NCBI RefSeq assembly: GCF_023195515.1
Contig: NZ_JALPKR020000002.1
Location: 62,001-126,000 of the forward strand
Direction: 5' to 3'
DNA length: 64,000 nt
Source of the DNA: Variovorax sp. S12S4
Lineage (GTDB): Bacteria > Pseudomonadota > Gammaproteobacteria > Burkholderiales > Burkholderiaceae_C
This document shows positions 26,586-35,312 of this stretch, in pieces. The stretch's first letter is position 1; the number at the start of each line of letters is the position of its first letter. Position numbers and translations under genes: made by a program. The notes under the pieces were generated by a model. It saw only the letters and a program-made list of their open reading frames with translations, had not been told where the DNA came from and did not search any database.

Positions 26586-27395
26586 ATGGCGATGCCGCCC
26601 ATCGTCTTCTCGCACGGCAACAGCTTTCCGGCGAGCACCTACCGCGTCGTTTTAGACAGCCTGCGCAACCGCGGCTTCGAGGTCGACGCCATAGAGAAGT
26701 TCGGGCACGACCCGAAGTACCCCGTCACCGACAACTGGCCGCACCTGGTGCAGCAGTTGGCCGACTTTGCCAAGCAGCACGCCGACAGTGCCGGCGGCCC
26801 GGTGTTTCTGGTCGGCCATTCGCTCGGCGGATTCTTGAGCCTGATGTGCGCGGCGCTGCATCCGGCGCTCGCCCGCGGCGTGGTGCTGCTCGACTCGCCG
26901 ATTCTGGGCGGCTGGCGCGCAAACACGCTGAGCCTGGTCAAGCGCACCCCGCTCATGAAGACCGTGTCGCCCGGCGCCATCAGCCGCCGGCGCAAGAACA
27001 AGTGGGAGCACCGCGAAGCCGTGTTCGAGCACTTCCGCAGCAAGAAGGCCTTTGCCAAGTGGGACGAGCAGGTGCTGCACGACTACATCGACCACGGCAC
27101 CTTCGACAGCGAAGACACGCGCGAACTGAGCTTCGACCGCAACGTGGAAACGGCCATCTACAACACCTTGCCCCACAACCTGGGCGCGCTGCTGCGCCGC
27201 CATCCGCTCAAGTGCAAGGTGGCCTTCATCGGCGGGCGCCAATCGGCCGAGATGAAGCAGGTGGGCATGGCCATGACCCAGAAGGTGACCAAGGGCCGTA
27301 TTGCAATGCTCGACGGCACGCACCTGTTTCCCATGGAAAAGCCGCTGGCCACGGCGGCGGCAGTCGAGGCGGCGCTGCGCAACCTGCTGGACTGA
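26586..27395 (+). CDS. Alpha/beta hydrolase
   Basis: The 269-residue product has the alpha/beta hydrolase nucleophile elbow GHSLGG (about residues 78-83), an N-terminal PPIVFSHGNSFPAS (oxyanion HGN), a DSPILGG segment, and a late GTHLFPMEKP with the likely catalytic His. It is cytoplasmic, with no signal peptide. It follows the Anbu gene by 16 bases and precedes a regulator by 10, so these genes probably share a transcript. Substrate unknown. Confidence 0.88.
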   Translation: MAMPPIVFSHGNSFPASTYRVVLDSLRNRGFEVDAIEKFGHDPKYPVTDNWPHLVQQLADFAKQHADSAGGPVFLVGHSLGGFLSLMCAALHPALARGVVLLDSPILGGWRANTLSLVKRTPLMKTVSPGAISRRRKNKWEHREAVFEHFRSKKAFAKWDEQVLHDYIDHGTFDSEDTRELSFDRNVETAIYNTLPHNLGALLRRHPLKCKVAFIGGRQSAEMKQVGMAMTQKVTKGRIAMLDGTHLFPMEKPLATAAAVEAALRNLLD

Positions 27396-27405
27396 TCGGA
27401 GCCCC

Positions 27406-28107
27406 ATGTCTTCCTCCCAACCGGCAGTGATTGAAGCGGTCTCCCTGAGCCCTTCGCTGGTTGTCGAAGACGACCCCGCAATGCGCGAGCGCCTGGGCCG
27501 CGTGTTGGCCATGCTCGGCTACGGTGGCCCGCAGATCGCCTGGGCGGAGAGCATTGCCTCGGCAAAGGAACTGCTTCGCACACAGAGCTTTGGGGTCGCG
27601 CTGGTCGACATCGGCCTGCCGGACGGCAGCGGGGTCGAACTCATCGGCTGGATGCAGGCGGCGCATCCCAAGGTGCCTGCCGTGGTGATTTCAGCCTGGC
27701 GCACCGAAGAAACCATTTTCGCGGCGCTGCGAGCCGGCGCCATCGGCTACCTGCTGAAGGAGCGCGACGACCTCGAGCTCAGCATTGCGCTGCGCAGCAT
27801 CGAACAAGGGGGTGCGCCGATCGACCCAGCCATTGCACGCCACATCCTCGCTTGGCTGGCAACGCAGCTGGCTTTGCCGGCGGTGGCAGCCGATGCGCCT
27901 GCCCCGCTGCCCGTGGCGCTGACACCGCGAGAGTTGAGAATTCTCGAGCTCGTGTCGCAAGGGCTCAGCAACCGCGACATGGCAGAGCTGCTGTCGATCT
28001 CGAAGCTGACGGTGGAATGCCACACCAAGAACATCTACCGCAAGCTGGCCGTCACGTCTCGCACCGAGGCCGTCTACCAGGGCCGCAGGCACGGGCTGCT
28101 GCCCTGA
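27406..28107 (+). CDS. LuxR-type response regulator
   Basis: The 233-residue product has a receiver domain (VVEDDP acidic pocket at residues 19-24, phosphoacceptor Asp68 in VDIGLPDGSG, LLKERDD) and a C-terminal NarL/LuxR helix-turn-helix (LTPRELRILELVSQGLSNRDMAELL, TVECHTKNIYRKL). It is a close paralogue of the 32064 gene, on the other side of the adhesin and kinase. It may answer the kinase at 30064, or partner another. Its reading frame ends 31 bases from the convergent adhesin gene. Confidence 0.9.
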   Translation: MSSSQPAVIEAVSLSPSLVVEDDPAMRERLGRVLAMLGYGGPQIAWAESIASAKELLRTQSFGVALVDIGLPDGSGVELIGWMQAAHPKVPAVVISAWRTEETIFAALRAGAIGYLLKERDDLELSIALRSIEQGGAPIDPAIARHILAWLATQLALPAVAADAPAPLPVALTPRELRILELVSQGLSNRDMAELLSISKLTVECHTKNIYRKLAVTSRTEAVYQGRRHGLLP

Positions 28108-28138
28108 CCGGCACCTCGCTCTTTCTTTTCTTAGCGCC

Positions 28139-29971
28139 TCACCAGGCGTAGCCCGCCTGCACACGGGCTGCAATGCGGTTGCTGCTGCCGCTGCTGGTCG
28201 CGGTGGAAACACCCAGCCCCAGGTTGAAGTTGTCGCTGACCTGATAGCCGAAAGCGAAGCCGACGGCCGAAGCTCCGGCGTAGTTGCCCATGGCGGCCCC
28301 CATCCATTTCTTGCCCACGGCCAAGGTCGGCATCGAAGGCATGGCCAGTGCGGCCGCAACGCCCTGCGCTGCAAAGGCGTTGGCCTGGCTGGTCGCGTTG
28401 CTCACCGCCTGCTGCAGCTGGTTGACGTTGACGGCATCGGTGCCCAGCAGGCCGGGCGCGACGTTCGCAATGCTGCGCAACAGACCGGTGGCGGCGTTGC
28501 CCACCGACACGGTGCTGTCACGGTCGGCCACCGATCCCTGGCCCAGCGCGACCGCGTTGCTGCCCGATGCCAGCGTGTTGGCTCCCAGCGCCACGGCGTT
28601 GTTGCCCGTGGCCACCGCGTTGTTGCCGACGGCCGTGGTGGGGTCTGCCAGCGCCCTGGCGCCGGCACCAATGGCTACCGAACCCGCATGGCTGGCTTGT
28701 GCACCGTTGCCGACGGCCACGGTGTCCTGGCCATTGGCCTGTGCATTGGTGCCCATCGACGTGCTGCCGGCACCGCTAGCGCCCGCCCCAGGCCCGCAGG
28801 CCACGGCGCCGCCCGCTCCCACCGCGCAGACCCCGCTGGACAGTGCCTGGTTCATCAAGGCCTGCAATGCCGTGACCTGCTGAACGGTGAAGTTGTTTGC
28901 CGTGGTGATGGCGGTCTGCTGAGCCTGCTGCACCTGTCCCACATTGGCGGCATCGGTTGCCACCTGGCCCGCACCGACGTTGCTGATGGTGGTGCCGGCG
29001 CCGCCGTTGGCATTGAGTTGCAGCGAAGTGCCGCCCGCGCCGTACTGCGCCGAGTTCTGCGCCAGGCCGAGCGCGGAGTCGGCCGTGCCTTGTGCGGCCG
29101 AGGCTGCGGATACCGCCGTGTTGGCTGTCTGCTGCACGGTGTACAGCTGGCTGCCGTTGACTGCATCGGTGCTTGCGGCGGTCACCGCTCCGGCGCTCAC
29201 GTTGACCAGGCCGCGCGTCTGGCCCGCGCTCCCGAAAGACACCGTGTTGGCCGCCGTAGCGACAGAATTCGCGCCGATGGCCACGCTGCCGTTCGCGCCG
29301 CTCGCGACCCGGCTGCCGGAACCCATCGCCACGCTACCCGTGGCCAATGCGGCCGCGCCCGAGGCTCCGCCGTTGGCGCCACCGATCGCAGTGCTGCCGC
29401 TGCCGGATGCCACGGCGCCTTGGCTGGTCCCTGAAGCGCTCCCGATGGCGATCGCGGCAGTGCCCGAGGCCTGGGCCCCGCTGCCACCTGTCGGGCCGGT
29501 GTCGAGGCAGCAAGCCTCGGGGCCCACGCTTCCCGCGCCGAGCGCAATCGCACCGCTCGCCGAGGCTTGGGCCCCGCGCCCCCTGTGCCCCCGTTCCCCC
29601 GCCCCGCCGAGCGCGCCGGTTCCTCCGCCTCCGATGGCCGTTGCCCCGTTCGCAGTTGCGCTGGCCCCCGCCCCGCCCGTACCGCCGGTGCCACCGGCCG
29701 TTCCTACGCCGCCATCGCCGCCCGCACCAAGTGCGGTGGCCCCGTCTCCCGAGACACTGGCCGCGGCGCCTCCCGTTCCCGCCGTTCCGTTGATGGTTCC
29801 GGGGCCGACATTGCCCGCGGAGCCCTCGACAAATCCGGCCGCGAAAGCGCTGCTCGCACACAGCAGCGAAAGGGCTGGCAGATGCCCAAGCGCTCCCCGC
29901 GTCAGCCCTTTTCTGTTCGGCTTTTTGCGCTGCACTTCGTGCGCAACGGCAGCGCGGGTCGGGAATGCCAT
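28139..29971 (-). CDS. YadA-like trimeric autotransporter adhesin
   Basis: The 610-residue surface protein starts at ATG 29971 with an extended signal (AAVAHEVQRKKPNRKGL, then a hydrophobic stretch ending AFAAG). It has Gly/Ala-rich head repeats of the GAxAxAxGxxSxA type, YadA neck/stalk signatures DAVNGSQLY and DAVNVNQL, and a C-terminal membrane anchor ending in the aromatic residue W (GFAFGYQVSDNFNLGLGVS). Such proteins trimerise in the outer membrane and mediate adhesion or autoagglutination. It is divergent from a histidine kinase gene, which may control it. The opposite strand has long shadow frames caused by the G+C-rich repeats. Confidence 0.92.
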   Translation of the reverse strand: MAFPTRAAVAHEVQRKKPNRKGLTRGALGHLPALSLLCASSAFAAGFVEGSAGNVGPGTINGTAGTGGAAASVSGDGATALGAGGDGGVGTAGGTGGTGGAGASATANGATAIGGGGTGALGGAGERGHRGRGAQASASGAIALGAGSVGPEACCLDTGPTGGSGAQASGTAAIAIGSASGTSQGAVASGSGSTAIGGANGGASGAAALATGSVAMGSGSRVASGANGSVAIGANSVATAANTVSFGSAGQTRGLVNVSAGAVTAASTDAVNGSQLYTVQQTANTAVSAASAAQGTADSALGLAQNSAQYGAGGTSLQLNANGGAGTTISNVGAGQVATDAANVGQVQQAQQTAITTANNFTVQQVTALQALMNQALSSGVCAVGAGGAVACGPGAGASGAGSTSMGTNAQANGQDTVAVGNGAQASHAGSVAIGAGARALADPTTAVGNNAVATGNNAVALGANTLASGSNAVALGQGSVADRDSTVSVGNAATGLLRSIANVAPGLLGTDAVNVNQLQQAVSNATSQANAFAAQGVAAALAMPSMPTLAVGKKWMGAAMGNYAGASAVGFAFGYQVSDNFNLGLGVSTATSSGSSNRIAARVQAGYAW

Positions 29972-30003
29972 GGCTTCTTCTTTCTTGAAAGCAAACAAAA
30001 CAA

Positions 30004-30051
30004 TAGAGACAAAGTGTGTGTTTTCGGTCTCTACTAGGCCATCCCCGAAAA
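30004..30051. promoter_or_regulatory. Paired inverted repeats between adhesin and kinase
   Basis: In the 92-base divergent gap, TAGAGAC (30004-30010) is mirrored by GTCTCTA (30027-30033), and TTTTCGG (30021-30027) by CCGAAAA (30045-30051). The two interleaved pairs have similar spacing (16-17 bases), as expected for a dimeric regulator touching successive major grooves. The region is AT-rich, fitting promoters in both directions. Which protein binds is unknown; the flanking response regulators are candidates. Confidence 0.4.
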
Positions 30052-30063
30052 TTGGTAAATGAA

Positions 30064-32016
30064 ATGCCTGATGAAGAAGCTGCGCTGCAGGCTGGCCTTC
30101 CGTTTGCACACCGAGGCCGCCGCTTGTCGGGACCGAAGGCATGGTTTTGCAAGCTGATCGGCGCATGCGTGCTTCTCTTGGCGGCCGGCTCCGCCGTAGC
30201 GCAGCCCTCGCCTGATATCCACGTAGAAGCGGTGCGCGGCACTGGATGGAACGAGGCCGCACCTCCGGCCGACGGCTGGGCACCCGTCACCCTGCCCGAC
30301 AGCTGGGCCGCGCGCTGGCCCGGCTTCGACGGCGTGGTCTGGTACCGGTTGACCTGGAACCAGCCCACGCAAGTAGCCGAAACCGGCTTGCTGCTGCACT
30401 ACCTCAACATGGCCGGTGCGGTGTCGCTCAACGGCACACCCATCTGGCGCGACGAGAGCCTGGTCGAGCCGCTTACCCGTGCCTGGAACAGCCCGCGCTA
30501 CTGGCTGCTGGCCCCGCCGCTGCTGCAGACGGGCCGCAACACGCTGCTGATACGGGTTTCGGGACTTTCGGCCTATCAGGCAGGGCTCGGTCCGGTCAGC
30601 CTCGGCGTACCCGCGGCCATGCAGGCGGCATACGGGCATGAGCGTCTCTTGCGCCGCGATCTCCAGATGCTCGGCCTGGCGGTGAGCGCGGCGGTGTCGG
30701 CCTTCTTCGCTGCGCTTTGGCTATTGCGGCGGCGCGAAACGGCCTATGGCTGGTTTGCTTTGATGTCGGTGCTGTGGCTGCTGTTCGGCTACAACCAGAT
30801 CGCGACCAGCCCCTGGCCTTTTGCGAGCAACCACAGCTGGCAGGCGTCGAACACCTCGCTGCTGCTTCTGTTCAGCGTGTCTTATGCCGTTTTTGCGCTG
30901 CGCTTCTGCGAGCGCCGCATGCCGCGCCTGGAAGGCTTTGCGCTGCTGGTCGCGGTGGCCGGCGTGCTCGACCTGTGGCTTGCCGGTTCCGCGAACCTGG
31001 TCACCCATCGCGCCCTTTGGACGCTGGTGGGCGGCCTCACGATCATTGCCGTGAACAGCGCCTCGCTGGTTCACGCCGCGCGGCACCGGGGCAGCCCCAT
31101 GCGTTCGCTTGCGCCCTTCATGGCACTGTCGGCGGTAACCGGCGCTCACGACCTGCTGGTGTTCACCCAGGTGATCGACAGCAACATCTACTACACGACC
31201 ATGTCCTCATATGGCTTGCTGCTGGGCATGGCGCTGACGCAGGCCGGCCGCTTCGTGAGCAGCCTGAAGCGCATCGAGAACTTCAACACCGAGCTGATCG
31301 AAGAAGTGAACGCCGCCAAGTCGGAACTGGCCGCCACGCTTGCGCAGCAGCACGCGCTGGAGCTCGCGCATGCGCGCATCGGCGAGCGCGTCAATCTTGC
31401 GAGCGACCTGCACGACGGCCTGGGCGGCATGCTGGTCGGCAGCATTGCAACGCTTGAGCGCAGGCCGGAGGAGCTTTCGGCACCGGCCCTTCTCGCCATG
31501 CTCAAGAGCCTGCGCGACGACTTGCGGCTCATCATCGACGCCACGGGCCGTCACGACGGCGCACGCGCGTTCGGCGAGCTGCTCGCGCCCCTGCGGCATC
31601 GCACTTCGCAGCTGCTCGACGCCAACGGCATCGACTGCCGGTGGCAGGTGTCAGGCATCGAGACGCTCGAGCTGCCGCCCTCGCAAAGCCTCGACCTGCT
31701 GCGTTTTTTGCAGGAGGCGCTGACGAACACCCTCAAGCACAGCGGCGGCCGACGTGTGGATGTGGCCGTAACCTGCGCCGGCGCCGACCTGCAACTCGAC
31801 GTGCGCGACGACGGCCAAGGCTTTGTCGTGGCAGACGCTGCCAAGGGCGGCGGCTCGGGTCTGCGCAGCCTGCACGCACGCGCCCGCAGGCTGGGCGCCG
31901 AGCTCCATTTGGAGTCTCGCCCGGGTGCCACTCAGCTCGCGCTGCGCATGCCTGTCAAGACGGGAATAAACGGGGCGATACAAATTGCAATCATCGGTAA
32001 CAATGGACGAAAATAA
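30064..32016 (+). CDS. 7TM sensor histidine kinase (DISM type)
   Basis: The 650-residue product has an N-terminal signal-like helix (LIGACVLLLAAGSAVAQ) and a periplasmic jelly-roll sensor (VTLPDSWAARWPGFDGVVWYRLTW). Seven membrane helices follow (about residues 200-400), then HisKA_3 with His450 in DLHDGLGG and an ATPase domain (FLQEALTNTLKHSGG, DDGQGF). This is the 7TMR-DISM architecture for sensing extracellular ligands. A response regulator gene follows after 47 bases. ATG 30064 is the most likely start; the open frame extends upstream without clear ribosome signals. Confidence 0.9.
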   Translation: MPDEEAALQAGLPFAHRGRRLSGPKAWFCKLIGACVLLLAAGSAVAQPSPDIHVEAVRGTGWNEAAPPADGWAPVTLPDSWAARWPGFDGVVWYRLTWNQPTQVAETGLLLHYLNMAGAVSLNGTPIWRDESLVEPLTRAWNSPRYWLLAPPLLQTGRNTLLIRVSGLSAYQAGLGPVSLGVPAAMQAAYGHERLLRRDLQMLGLAVSAAVSAFFAALWLLRRRETAYGWFALMSVLWLLFGYNQIATSPWPFASNHSWQASNTSLLLLFSVSYAVFALRFCERRMPRLEGFALLVAVAGVLDLWLAGSANLVTHRALWTLVGGLTIIAVNSASLVHAARHRGSPMRSLAPFMALSAVTGAHDLLVFTQVIDSNIYYTTMSSYGLLLGMALTQAGRFVSSLKRIENFNTELIEEVNAAKSELAATLAQQHALELAHARIGERVNLASDLHDGLGGMLVGSIATLERRPEELSAPALLAMLKSLRDDLRLIIDATGRHDGARAFGELLAPLRHRTSQLLDANGIDCRWQVSGIETLELPPSQSLDLLRFLQEALTNTLKHSGGRRVDVAVTCAGADLQLDVRDDGQGFVVADAAKGGGSGLRSLHARARRLGAELHLESRPGATQLALRMPVKTGINGAIQIAIIGNNGRK

Positions 32017-32063
32017 GTAAAAACGTCCCAGTTCATCGGTCGCCGCTTCAAAATGTCGAGCAA

Positions 32064-32747
32064 ATGTCAACTTCCTACCCGGAAGCCGTTGAAGCCGTTT
32101 CTCTGAGTCCGACGCTCGTCGTCGAAAACGATCCGTCGATGCAGGAACGTTTTCGCTACATCCTGTCGACGCTCGGATGCGACGAGCCCCAGATCGTCTG
32201 GACCGAGAGCGGTGAGACGGCCATGCAACTGCTCGAGAGCCAGCGTTTTGGTGTGGCTCTTGTGGACATCGGCTTGCCCGATGGCAGCGGTATCGAACTC
32301 ATCGACTGGCTGCAGGCCCACCAACCGAAAGTGCCCGCCGTCGCGGTTTCCGCGAAGCGCACCGACGAAACCATTTTTTCAGCGCTGCGCGCCGGCGCGA
32401 TGGCCTACCTGCTGAAGGAGCGCGACGATCTCGAGCTCAGCATCGGCCTGCGCAGCATCGAGCAAGGCGGCGCGCCGATCGACGCAGCCATTGCGCGGCG
32501 CATCCTGGCGTGGGACTCGAGTCACGCGGCCGATTCACCGGCCGATTCGGACACGACGCTGTCGCTGCGCGAACGCAAGATGCTCGAGCTGGTGGTGCAG
32601 GGGCGCAGCTACAGCGACATTGCCGAAACGCTTTCGGCGCCCAAGCTGGCGTTGGAGCGCCGCACCAAGGGCATCTACAGGAAGTTGGCGCTCGGCTCGC
32701 GGGCCGAGACGGCGCACGCGGGCGGCGAAGATTCCTTTTCGCGCTGA
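32064..32747 (+). CDS. LuxR-type response regulator with degenerate motifs
   Basis: The 227-residue product closely parallels the regulator at 27406 in its receiver (VDIGLPDGSG with Asp68, LLKERDDLELSI). One acidic-pocket residue is changed (VVENDP instead of VVEDDP). The LuxR helix-turn-helix is eroded (SLRERKMLELVVQGRSYSDIAETLSAPKLALERRTKGIYRKL, lacking the usual TVExH). It follows the 7TM kinase and should be its partner by position. It ends 3 bases from convergent uppP. Altered phosphorylation or DNA binding is an inference from residues. Confidence 0.88.
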   Translation: MSTSYPEAVEAVSLSPTLVVENDPSMQERFRYILSTLGCDEPQIVWTESGETAMQLLESQRFGVALVDIGLPDGSGIELIDWLQAHQPKVPAVAVSAKRTDETIFSALRAGAMAYLLKERDDLELSIGLRSIEQGGAPIDAAIARRILAWDSSHAADSPADSDTTLSLRERKMLELVVQGRSYSDIAETLSAPKLALERRTKGIYRKLALGSRAETAHAGGEDSFSR

Positions 32748-32750
32748 GGC

Positions 32751-33575
32751 TTACTCCGCCCAGACCACCATGCCGGTCCACGCCGTGGCCAGCACCACGA
32801 TGCCGAAGGCGATGCGGTACCACGCAAAGGGAATGAAGTTGTGCGTGCTGATGTACCGCAGCAGCCAGCGCACGCAGAGCCACGCGCTCAAAAACGAAAA
32901 CACCAGCCCCACCGAGAACAGCGGAATGTCGGCCACCGACAGCAGCGCGCGCTCCTTGTAGAGGCTGTAGGCCCCGGCGCCGATGAGCGTCGGAATGGCC
33001 AGGAAGAACGAAAAATCGGTGGCCGCCTGGCGCGAGAGGCCCAGCAGCATGCCGCCGATGATGGTCGAACCGCTGCGGCTGGTGCCCGGAATCATTGCAA
33101 AGCACTGCACCAGGCCCACCTTGAGGGCGTCCCACGTCGTCATGTCGTCGACATGCTCGATGCGCACCGAACCGGGCGGCCGCTTCTCGGCCCATAGGAT
33201 GATGAAGCCGCCGATGATGAAAGTACTTGCCACGACCACCGGGGTGAAGAGATGCGCCTTGATCATCTTGCCGAAAATCAGGCCCAGCACCACGGCGGGC
33301 AGAAAGCCGATGACCACGTTGATGGCCAGGCGCCTGGCCTTGGGCTGCCGCGGCAGCGCCACCACGGTGGAGTGGATCTTCTGCCAGTACACCAGGATCA
33401 CCGCGAAGATCGCACCCGTCTGAATGGCAATGTCGAACACCTTGGCCTTGGCGTCGTCGAAGCCGAGCAGCGAGCCCGCAAGAATCAGATGCCCGGTCGA
33501 CGAGATCGGCAGAAACTCTGTCAGCCCCTCGACAATGCCCATGACAGCGGCCTTCACCAGCAAAACGATGTCCAC
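32751..33575 (-). CDS. uppP: Undecaprenyl-diphosphatase UppP (BacA)
   Basis: The 274-residue integral membrane enzyme removes a phosphate from undecaprenyl pyrophosphate to recycle the cell-wall lipid carrier, and gives bacitracin resistance when abundant. The conserved motifs [17 protein letters not shown] near the start and [14 protein letters not shown] in the middle are present, with about eight membrane segments. GTG 33575 is chosen because AGGAG lies 7 bases upstream; ATG 33599 would add 8 residues. Confidence 0.95.
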   Translation of the reverse strand: MDIVLLVKAAVMGIVEGLTEFLPISSTGHLILAGSLLGFDDAKAKVFDIAIQTGAIFAVILVYWQKIHSTVVALPRQPKARRLAINVVIGFLPAVVLGLIFGKMIKAHLFTPVVVASTFIIGGFIILWAEKRPPGSVRIEHVDDMTTWDALKVGLVQCFAMIPGTSRSGSTIIGGMLLGLSRQAATDFSFFLAIPTLIGAGAYSLYKERALLSVADIPLFSVGLVFSFLSAWLCVRWLLRYISTHNFIPFAWYRIAFGIVVLATAWTGMVVWAE

Positions 33576-33656
33576 GCTTACTCCTTTAAAGAGCGCCAAT
33601 TATGGCGAGGCATCGAGTCAGGCCGGGTTCAGGCGGCCCCGTGCGGCTGCGGGCTT

Positions 33657-34322
33657 TTATCGGGGGCCCTGCCCGGAGCGCGCTCGCAGCGCTCGCACGG
33701 CGCTGTCTACGGTGGTGAGCACCGGCAGGCCGCTGGCTTGCTCGCAGGCGGCACGGGCGCGCGCCATGCTGAACTGTGCGAGCGCAATGCGCGTGCAGCC
33801 GCGCTCGCGCAGGGCCAGTGCCTGCGCGGCAATCAGGGCGTCGTGCCGCGCCGTATCGCCGGCATTCAGCGCGTCGAGCGCGCCTTCGGCCAAGGCGGGA
33901 TCCAAATCGAAGCCGGGCGGGAACTCGAGCGGCATCGACGCCAGCGTGGCTGCGAAGGTTGCAATGAGGCCGAGCCGGCCCTGCCCTTGGCCTTGCGCCT
34001 GCACGGCCTCGGCCACCATCGCCTCGTTGGGCTTGAGCACCGGAATGCCCGCGTGCCGCTTTGCTACCGCCTCGATGCACGGGCCGAAGGCCGAACAGGT
34101 GAAGAGAATGCCCTGCGCGCCGGTGTCGACCGCGTACTGCGCAAGCCGCTGAAAGCGCTCGTGCATCGCGGCGTCGAGCCCCCGGCCGCCGCGTGCCAGG
34201 TCGGCCGAGAGGCTGTCGTCCAGCAGGTTCATGCGCTCGGCCTCGGGCCAGTCGCGCTCGAAGGCGGCGTTGATGGGCGCAACCGAATGAGAAAGCGCGT
34301 GGATCAGGGCGATGCGGATCAT
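33657..34322 (-). CDS. Aspartate/glutamate racemase family protein
   Basis: The 221-residue product (MIRIALIHALSHSVAPINAAFERDWPEA) carries the family cysteine segment FTCSAFGPCIEAV, where Cys residues act as acid/base, and a C-terminal RIALAQFSMARA segment; a second Cys is less clear. Cytoplasmic. It is the last gene of an operon with a binding protein (14 bases upstream) and an aminotransferase, so it probably interconverts an imported amino acid. The ligand is not evident. Confidence 0.8.
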   Translation of the reverse strand: MIRIALIHALSHSVAPINAAFERDWPEAERMNLLDDSLSADLARGGRGLDAAMHERFQRLAQYAVDTGAQGILFTCSAFGPCIEAVAKRHAGIPVLKPNEAMVAEAVQAQGQGQGRLGLIATFAATLASMPLEFPPGFDLDPALAEGALDALNAGDTARHDALIAAQALALRERGCTRIALAQFSMARARAACEQASGLPVLTTVDSAVRALRARSGQGPR

Positions 34323-34335
34323 GCGGCAGGAATCG

Positions 34336-35253
34336 TCAGATGCCCTTGGACGACGGGTTGGCAAAGGCCTCCTTCGTCTCGGCGTTGAGCGGGTAGTTGA
34401 TGTTGATGCCCTTGGGCGGAATCGGCGACATGAACCACTTGCTGTAGAGCTTTTCCATTTCGCCCGACTTCATCATGCCCGACACCACGCGGTCGACCAG
34501 CGCCTTGAAGGCCGGGTCGTCCTTGCGGAACATGAGCGACTGGTTCTCGGTGCGCAGGCTCTCGCCGGTAATGACAAAGTCCTTCGGGTTGCGCGCGTTC
34601 GCAATCTGCCCGGCCAGCAGGATGTCGTCGAGCACAAAGGCCTGCGCCCTGCCGCTTTCCACCAGCAGGAACGAATCGCTGTGGTCCTTGCCGCCGAGGT
34701 TGTTCACCTCGAGGTTGCGGCCCTTGTCGGCCTCGCGCAGCAGGCGGAACGAGGTGGTGCCGGTGGTGGTGACCACGGTCTTGCCCTGCAGGTCGGCAAT
34801 GCTCTTGATGCCCGAATCGGCCTTGACCAGCATGCGCACGTTGTAGCGGAAGATGTCCGGTGAAAACGCCACCTGCTTCTGGCGCTCGACCAAGTTGGTG
34901 GTGGAGCCGCACTCGATGTCGACCGTGCCGTTCTGCACCAGCGGAATGCGGTTGGCCGAGGTCACGGCCTGGTATTTGATCTCGATGGCCGGCAGCTTCA
35001 GCTCGCTCTTCACCGCTTCGACGATGCGGTTGCAGATCTCGATGCTGTAGCCCACGGGCTTCAGGGCGCCGTCGAGGTAGGAGAAGCCGAACGACGACTC
35101 GCGGTACCCGAAGGTGATGGCGCCGCTCGCCTTGATCTTGGCGAGCGTGTCGTTGTTGTCCTGGGCCCGCGCGGCCGTATGCGGCAACAACAGGGCGAAG
35201 GCCACCGCGAGAGCGGCAGCACCGAAGGGAATCGGCAGACGAAGCTTGGGCAT
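34336..35253 (-). CDS. Periplasmic amino-acid binding protein (GltI-like)
   Basis: The 305-residue protein has a signal peptide (LAVAFALLLPHTAARAQ) and the family 3 solute-binding fold: ASGAITFGYRESSFGFSYLD, then VDIECGSTTNLVERQ and TVVTTTGTTSF. It resembles the glutamate/aspartate binding proteins of ABC importers. No permease or ATPase genes are adjacent, so it may feed a transporter encoded elsewhere. It lies between the aminotransferase and racemase genes. Confidence 0.88.
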   Translation of the reverse strand: MPKLRLPIPFGAAALAVAFALLLPHTAARAQDNNDTLAKIKASGAITFGYRESSFGFSYLDGALKPVGYSIEICNRIVEAVKSELKLPAIEIKYQAVTSANRIPLVQNGTVDIECGSTTNLVERQKQVAFSPDIFRYNVRMLVKADSGIKSIADLQGKTVVTTTGTTSFRLLREADKGRNLEVNNLGGKDHSDSFLLVESGRAQAFVLDDILLAGQIANARNPKDFVITGESLRTENQSLMFRKDDPAFKALVDRVVSGMMKSGEMEKLYSKWFMSPIPPKGININYPLNAETKEAFANPSSKGI

Positions 35254-35312
35254 GGAAGCGCTCCTCGGAACGGCGGTTGAAAAAAACAGCGAAAGAAATT
35301 CGAGAGCGGTCG

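Noticed and set aside
28944..30062. 372-codon frame opposite the adhesin gene
   Set aside because: Pro/Ala-rich mirror of the Gly/Ala repeats. The minus strand has the signal peptide, YadA signatures and anchor.
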